From assembly GCA_951213105.1 (NCBI GenBank), contig OX578149.1, positions 4,792,606-4,856,605 on the forward strand: a stretch of 64,000 nt of DNA, written 5' to 3'. Numbering within the stretch: the first letter of the stretch is position 1; every line of letters begins with the position of its first letter. The translations under genes and the position numbers were made by a program. The stretch is from Amaurobius ferox (taxonomy: Eukaryota > Arthropoda > Arachnida > Araneae > Amaurobiidae). The notes under the pieces are model-generated. The model was not told the DNA's origin and made no database searches. It was given only the letters and a program-made list of their open reading frames with translations. Shown one piece after another: positions 59,183 to 64,000 of the stretch.

Positions 59183-60469
59183 CTACGAAAGGATATGCAC
59201 ACTGAATATAAAGAGCTTAACAGCATTCCATTGAGCAGAATCCCAGAAAGTGCGCGAGCCATTTAGAAAGTAATAGCGCATTTTGTTAAAGAACGATATG
59301 TAAAGGGTTGATGAGAAAATGGTATTGTTGCGAACGTCTAATGTTCTCTCACTGGAGTCCTCCTTCTTATCTCGTTTCGATCGCAGACCAAACGGTACCA
59401 TCGCAGTGTTTTCTCCAGAAGACACAGGAAGGAATATTTTTTCCCTAGCGTCACTCTTTGGTTGCTAGAATTTCGAGTCAGCAGAAGGGTTTCCAGTTTT
59501 AGCGATGCGACATTTTGGCGACTTCCCGAAACTTTGAGAAACATCGCCCAATAACGATTATTCTACGAGATATTAGATAATTCGGGAAATTTCTACAGAG
59601 AGATTCTGGAAATTTCTACAGAGAGATTTCCAGAAGTTTCTATAGAGAGACTATAAAAAGGACTCATCGCTCCGTTGGAGTTCAGTTGACGAGTTGACAC
59701 TATACCAGCTACAGTGGACTATGCCTTTTGTGAATGTTTCGAGAATAGTAGCCGTTGTTTTGGGAAATTATTTTCGCCAGTATTTTGAGAATATTATTGC
59801 TTATTCTGTGAAATGAGTGAAGCATGTAAGTGCTGCTGTTCGATTGCATGCTGTCCCTGATTACTTTGTGCTTGTGAGTAAACGCAAGTTATCCAGAAAC
59901 TGGAACTCGTTCTTGTATCCTGTGTATACACTCACGATTCTAGAGGATACGTTTCGTAACAATATAAAGGAATGATGACAAAGTGAGGTTCTCAATGTTA
60001 TACGCACGTTCAACAACAATATACAAAAATATTGAAATGCCATCGCTATACATAAAACATCCATTCTTAGCAGGGTATCAATTTTTAATAGTTTAAGATA
60101 TTACTGGATCCCCACCCCAACCCCCCTGCAAGGCTTAATTTTTGGGGCGTCCCTCACGTTCATATCAGGCCAGTCTACAGAATGCTCATCATCTATAATA
60201 ATAAAAGGAATTCTTTGTTTGTTCATGATGTCGCGCAATATCTACCGCACTTACATGTCTGAGGTTTTTCACGCAGTAACATCTATACAGGAACTAGCGT
60301 ACTTCGAAGACCTTTCTCCAAAATTTTTAAAAATTGAATTTCAAAACCTTTTCAAAGTATTTTAAATTGGCGCCGTTTACCTCCAACAATGGGCAAAATT
60401 TCCCCGGAGCGCACCCTTTCCACGTGTGTCAACTCAAGTATAATAATCATTGTTGTAAGATAGTCTGAA
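59183..60469 (-). other. ABCC upstream intron, no feature
   Basis: Positions from 59,183 onward should be intron, since the exon at 59,182 starts in the middle of a codon. No further ABCC exon was found on either strand. A short direct repeat (TTTCTACAGAGAGATT) occurs two to three times around 59,590-59,650. Confidence 0.6.
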
Positions 60470-60690
60470 ATGAGTCCAATAGTCGGCTGGCCAATTCGGA
60501 AATAGAGGGTTCGATTCCCTGTTGGGACAGCAAGGTTCTTTACAATGGCGCCCGACCTAATCAACTCTGTAGGTTAGTGCAAAGATATCGGAGGTCTGAA
60601 CACCCCAGACCGTGCGACTCACATAGTGGGTCTAGAGTAGCTAGCTGCATTCAGGAGGAACCCAAGGTCTACCATCCCGCCAAACGAACA
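60470..60690 (+). mobile_element. tRNA-derived SINE, family C, copy 3
   Basis: It is 5'-truncated: it starts near AGTCGGCTGGCCAATTCGG, keeps the B box GGTTCGATTCC, and shares the body with copy 1 through GTAGGTTAGTGCAAAGAT and CGGAGGTCTGA. Confidence 0.75.
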
Positions 60691-62449
60691 TTTATTTAGA
60701 TCTAAAAAGATAACAATGGATGAAAGGTATTGTGGTTAAACAGACAGTTTTACATTATATTTGAACTTGGTATGTACGTCCATTTTTCAAAAATGGGAAA
60801 AGGGTTATTGCGAATATAGATAAAAAGATCATTGAAAAATAATATTTAGAGTGAGGCATATTAACATAATGAAAAATAGATTAAAATGAAAGAAAATAGT
60901 AAAATTTTAAAAGTAAAATTTAGAAAATATATAAAAAGAAAATATATGAAAAGGAAATAAAAATCAGGCATATGGAAAACAAAAACGGAAATTTAGAACA
61001 AAATTTAGAAAATAAAAATTAGAAAAATACGAAAAAAAAAAGGGACAAAAGAAAAAGAAAGAACCGAAAAAATAAAATAAGATAACATATTGTGTTCCCT
61101 CTCCATATTTTCTGTTTACAAAAAAAATAAGTCCATATCTATATAAATAAAATTGAAAATCTGTCTGTCTGTCTGTCTGTTTGTCCCATCATCACGGGAG
61201 AACGGCTGAACCGAATTTGATGAAATTTTGTGGGTAGCCTAGAAATAGCCCCACTTAAAATTTTGTCTATGTTTGAAATTTCTACGACCAGTGGTTCTCG
61301 AGATATTAGTAAAAAACCAAACTTTCGTTTATCTCATCATCACGTGAGAACGGCTGAACCGAATTTAATGAAATTTCGTGGGTGGCCTTGAAATAGCCCC
61401 TCATAAATTTTGCCCAAGTTTCGAGTCTCTAAGGCCAGGGGTTGTCGAGATATTAATGAAAAACGGAACTTTTTTTATAGGAGTTCTACTCTCCAACTCC
61501 GTGGTTTATCCAAACGCAAAGGATAAAAATCGTTTGTTTAAAACGTCAAAGGGAATTAAAACTTTATTTTTGAGTTTGATGCAGGATTTATGCATTAAAT
61601 AGTCACTATCTGAAATCATGAATTGTTTGAAACATGAATTTAAATGGAAAAATCTACCTCCATGTTTTGTATTTCACAAGCTTTTACTCAACGATTAGAA
61701 GTATAAAGATATTAAAATGGTTATTTAATTTCGCATTTTATGAAGAAGATTCTATCTTATATCGTGTTGCTCGGCCAAGGAATGAAATTAAATATGTTTG
61801 CTAATGATTATTATTATTTTTTCGATTTGAATATTAAATAAATGGGTATTAAAATATATCTTATAAATGAACGGTTTGATTTTTTTTAATTATATTAATT
61901 GCGAACTGCATACACCACTTTCATTTATTTTAGCAAAAAGGTTTTAAGCTTATATATTGTGTTTAGCTAATAAACTCATATTTTGTTTACCCAATAAATT
62001 AATTTATCCAATTGTTTAAACAGAAAAAGAGTAGAATGGGTATATCTTCTAACAATATTTTAGTGTTTTTATTTAGTATATACAAACTGGATCACGATAT
62101 TTTATTCAGATCTGCGAATTTAGAGCTACGAATTTGGCTGGATATCGCTAACTTGGCAAATTTCATAAAAGTTACCAAAATGATTGAATTGTCCCCAAAT
62201 TGATAAAAATGACGTAAATCAATGAAATTTATTTTGTTTTGTTAAAAGAAAGTACTGAAATGGTGTTTCGTTAGCATTTGTCTGTCAGTCCAACCGCCCT
62301 ACTTAGTAACACATTTAGCGAATTTTTAAAATGTCACCAAATTGATAAAAATATTTATAAATCCATAAACATATTTTGAAATTGATAAATTGCCCTATAT
62401 AAACGAAATTGTGTTTTTTTAGGGGATAATATTTTGATGATGGTCCGTC

Positions 62450-62502
62450 AATTTATCGCCAAGTGGGACTGTCAGTTCTACAGTCCCACTTGGCGATAAA
62501 TT
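62450..62502. repeat. Perfect 22-bp inverted repeat (hairpin)
   Basis: Arms 62450-62471 and 62481-62502 are exact reverse complements with a 9-nt loop, in the middle of the Helentron-like element. It is GC-richer than its surroundings. Confidence 0.95.
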
Positions 62503-62887
62503 TGGCGATTTTTTAAAATGTCGCCAAACTTTCATTAGAGATATTCAGACGATATTTTGACCACCAATTTATTTGAAGCAAATCATAACATGTCGCTTAA
62601 CAACGGATTTAAATTTAATGTGTTTATGAGGAAGAATATTTTTATTAAATCTTTTACGATTTTAATGATGAGGATATGTATATAAAATAAATTTCATTGC
62701 CATCGTATTTTTGACTGGGTAATATCAATTACGATCTTCATGTTTAAACATTATTATTATTGATGTTTTCGGGGATTATTGATTCAGAGATTATTGATAT
62801 GTTCAATTTCTTATGGCATTGTTTTATTGCGGCAAAAATTGTTGAAACTCATATATTGTACGTTGTACGAGTAATTTTCTACAAATG

Positions 62888-63290
62888 CACGGGTATATCT
62901 TCTAATCTAAGAGAATATAAGTAGTGCATGTATATTGGCATATATTGGAATCAAGCCTTCCGCTATGAAGATGGCAGGGATTATTGACATTTTTAATTTA
63001 TTAAGTAATCTGTTATATATTGGTAAAAAATTTTCAGACTACATATTATAATACGGGTAATCTTTTACTAACACTAGGACATATCTTCTAATCTATGACA
63101 TTATAAGTAGTACGGGTTTATCTTCCCATATAATTTTAGCACTTTCATTTGGGCACATATTGCAATTAATTATTGCCTATTGATTTAAAGATTACGGATT
63201 TATTGATATTTTCAATTTATATATGTAATCTACTAATACAGGTTATATCTTCTAATATTCGCGTATATAAGTAGTACGGGTCCCATACTA
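62888..63290. repeat. ~177-bp degenerate tandem repeat
   Basis: The phrase ATATCTTCTAAT followed by ATATAAGTAGT(A/G)C recurs near 62,895, 63,070 and 63,246. It sits just inside the 3' end of the Helentron-like element. Confidence 0.8.
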
Positions 63291-63571
63291 TACTCTATTA
63301 TTTTGCATATAGTGATTCAATTCCATACTTTTTATAAATTTGCTTACAAAAAGGCCAGGATATTTTATTCTTCAGATCTACCCGTGAAGATAATTTTGAA
63401 TAACGAGAACAGCCATTCCTTAACTTCTTTTTAGGAGCATTATGTTAAATATTTTAACAGAATATTTTGATTAAAAATGCCATTTAGTATACTATAGGAA
63501 TTTTCACATGATTGTAAATTTTAAGTTTATTTATATTATATACTCCGTACGAAGAACGGGTATGCTGCTAG

Positions 63572-64000
63572 TAAGTTAATAAGAATGAAATAAAGGGATT
63601 CATTGATCAAAATTAATTGAGAGCAGAATCTACTCATAAGCTTAGGTCACTTTATTAGAAATTTCCATGGCAACAAGAATCTAGTTTTTAATTTTATCTA
63701 CTGAAGAGGGATTTGAACGAACTTTGGAGACTAAATTGGTTTATTAGAGGGGGAGAGTTTGCAGAGATGAAAATTTTAGAAAAAGGACAATCAAAAATGG
63801 TCAACGTCACCGAATTTATTGCAAATACAGTTAGAGGTGGATTTAATTTTTAGAAAGTATAGGTAATCAAGAAAGGGGCCATGACCAGTAAGAAAGTAAA
63901 TGAGGTATTTATTAAAAATTTGTAAATTAGGATTCACAATAGGGAGGTAAGACAGGATTGTAGCCGGATCACCAGTCCTGGTGGAAATATAATCATTAAG
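63572..64000. other. AT-rich end of window, no feature
   Basis: Nothing was recognised on either strand. It is probably still ABCC intron or intergenic DNA. Confidence 0.4.

Larger units (their letters stand above)
61137..63571 (+). mobile_element. Non-autonomous Helentron-like element
   Basis: The right end carries a hairpin (CCGT/ACGG at 63545-63559), 12 nt, then CTAG followed by T, the same layout as the element at 23,354. The left end is tentative, at a CTATATAAATAAAATTG stretch before a CTGT microsatellite. Inside are a 146-bp direct repeat (about 61,186 and 61,332), a 22-bp perfect hairpin and a ~177-bp repeat near the 3' end. There is no coding capacity. The left boundary is uncertain. 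Confidence 0.55.

Overview
The window looks like AT-rich nuclear DNA from an arthropod. A chelicerate is plausible but unproven. The basis is large spliceosomal introns, Tc1-type transposons, tRNA-derived SINEs, MITEs, long CA-rich satellites, a eukaryotic 5S rRNA-like sequence and only one convincing protein-coding gene. Most of the longer open frames elsewhere are by-products of repeats.

Layout. (1) Positions 1-28,330 hold a large tandem segmental duplication: copy 1 (1-10,780, left end outside the window), copy 2 (10,781-22,459) and a truncated third copy (22,460 to about 28,330) that becomes much more diverged after about 23,340. Copy 2 carries a dead Tc1-like transposon at 12,563-13,969 and lacks about 600 bp present in copy 1. 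Copy 3 carries a Helentron-like element at 23,354-25,715, itself split by a TTAA-flanked foldback MITE. (2) 28,331-31,700 holds unassigned AT-rich DNA, a second fragment of the Helentron-like repeat, a pure AT island and a 28-bp minisatellite. (3) 32,676-38,900 is a composite of SINE tails, a SINE, a 5S rRNA-like sequence and three CA-rich satellite arrays. (4) 38,900-50,045 holds old decayed repeats, an antisense SINE, two MITE-like elements and another tRNA-like SINE. (5) 50,158-59,182, minus strand, is the 3' part of an ABCC (MRP1-type) ABC transporter. Seven exons reconstruct without gaps from the last two membrane segments through the whole second nucleotide-binding domain to the stop codon. 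(6) 59,183-64,000 is upstream intron with SINEs and a second Helentron-like element.

The most interesting observation is a set of short inversions between the two near-identical duplication copies. At five independent places, 19-29 bp present in one copy are replaced by their reverse complement in the other, and a sixth place shows a new fold-back palindrome. This is the footprint expected of local template switching in replication. It stands out because the rest of the alignment is nearly collinear.

Other points of note are a GC-AG intron inside the ABC signature motif; a splice-bounded 127-nt open segment with the same length and phase as a neighbouring ABCC exon; CA satellites that start directly at SINE tails; and a shared Helentron-type 3' end (hairpin, 12 nt, then CTAG) in two unrelated elements. 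All coordinates were read by eye. No similarity search or splice predictor was run.
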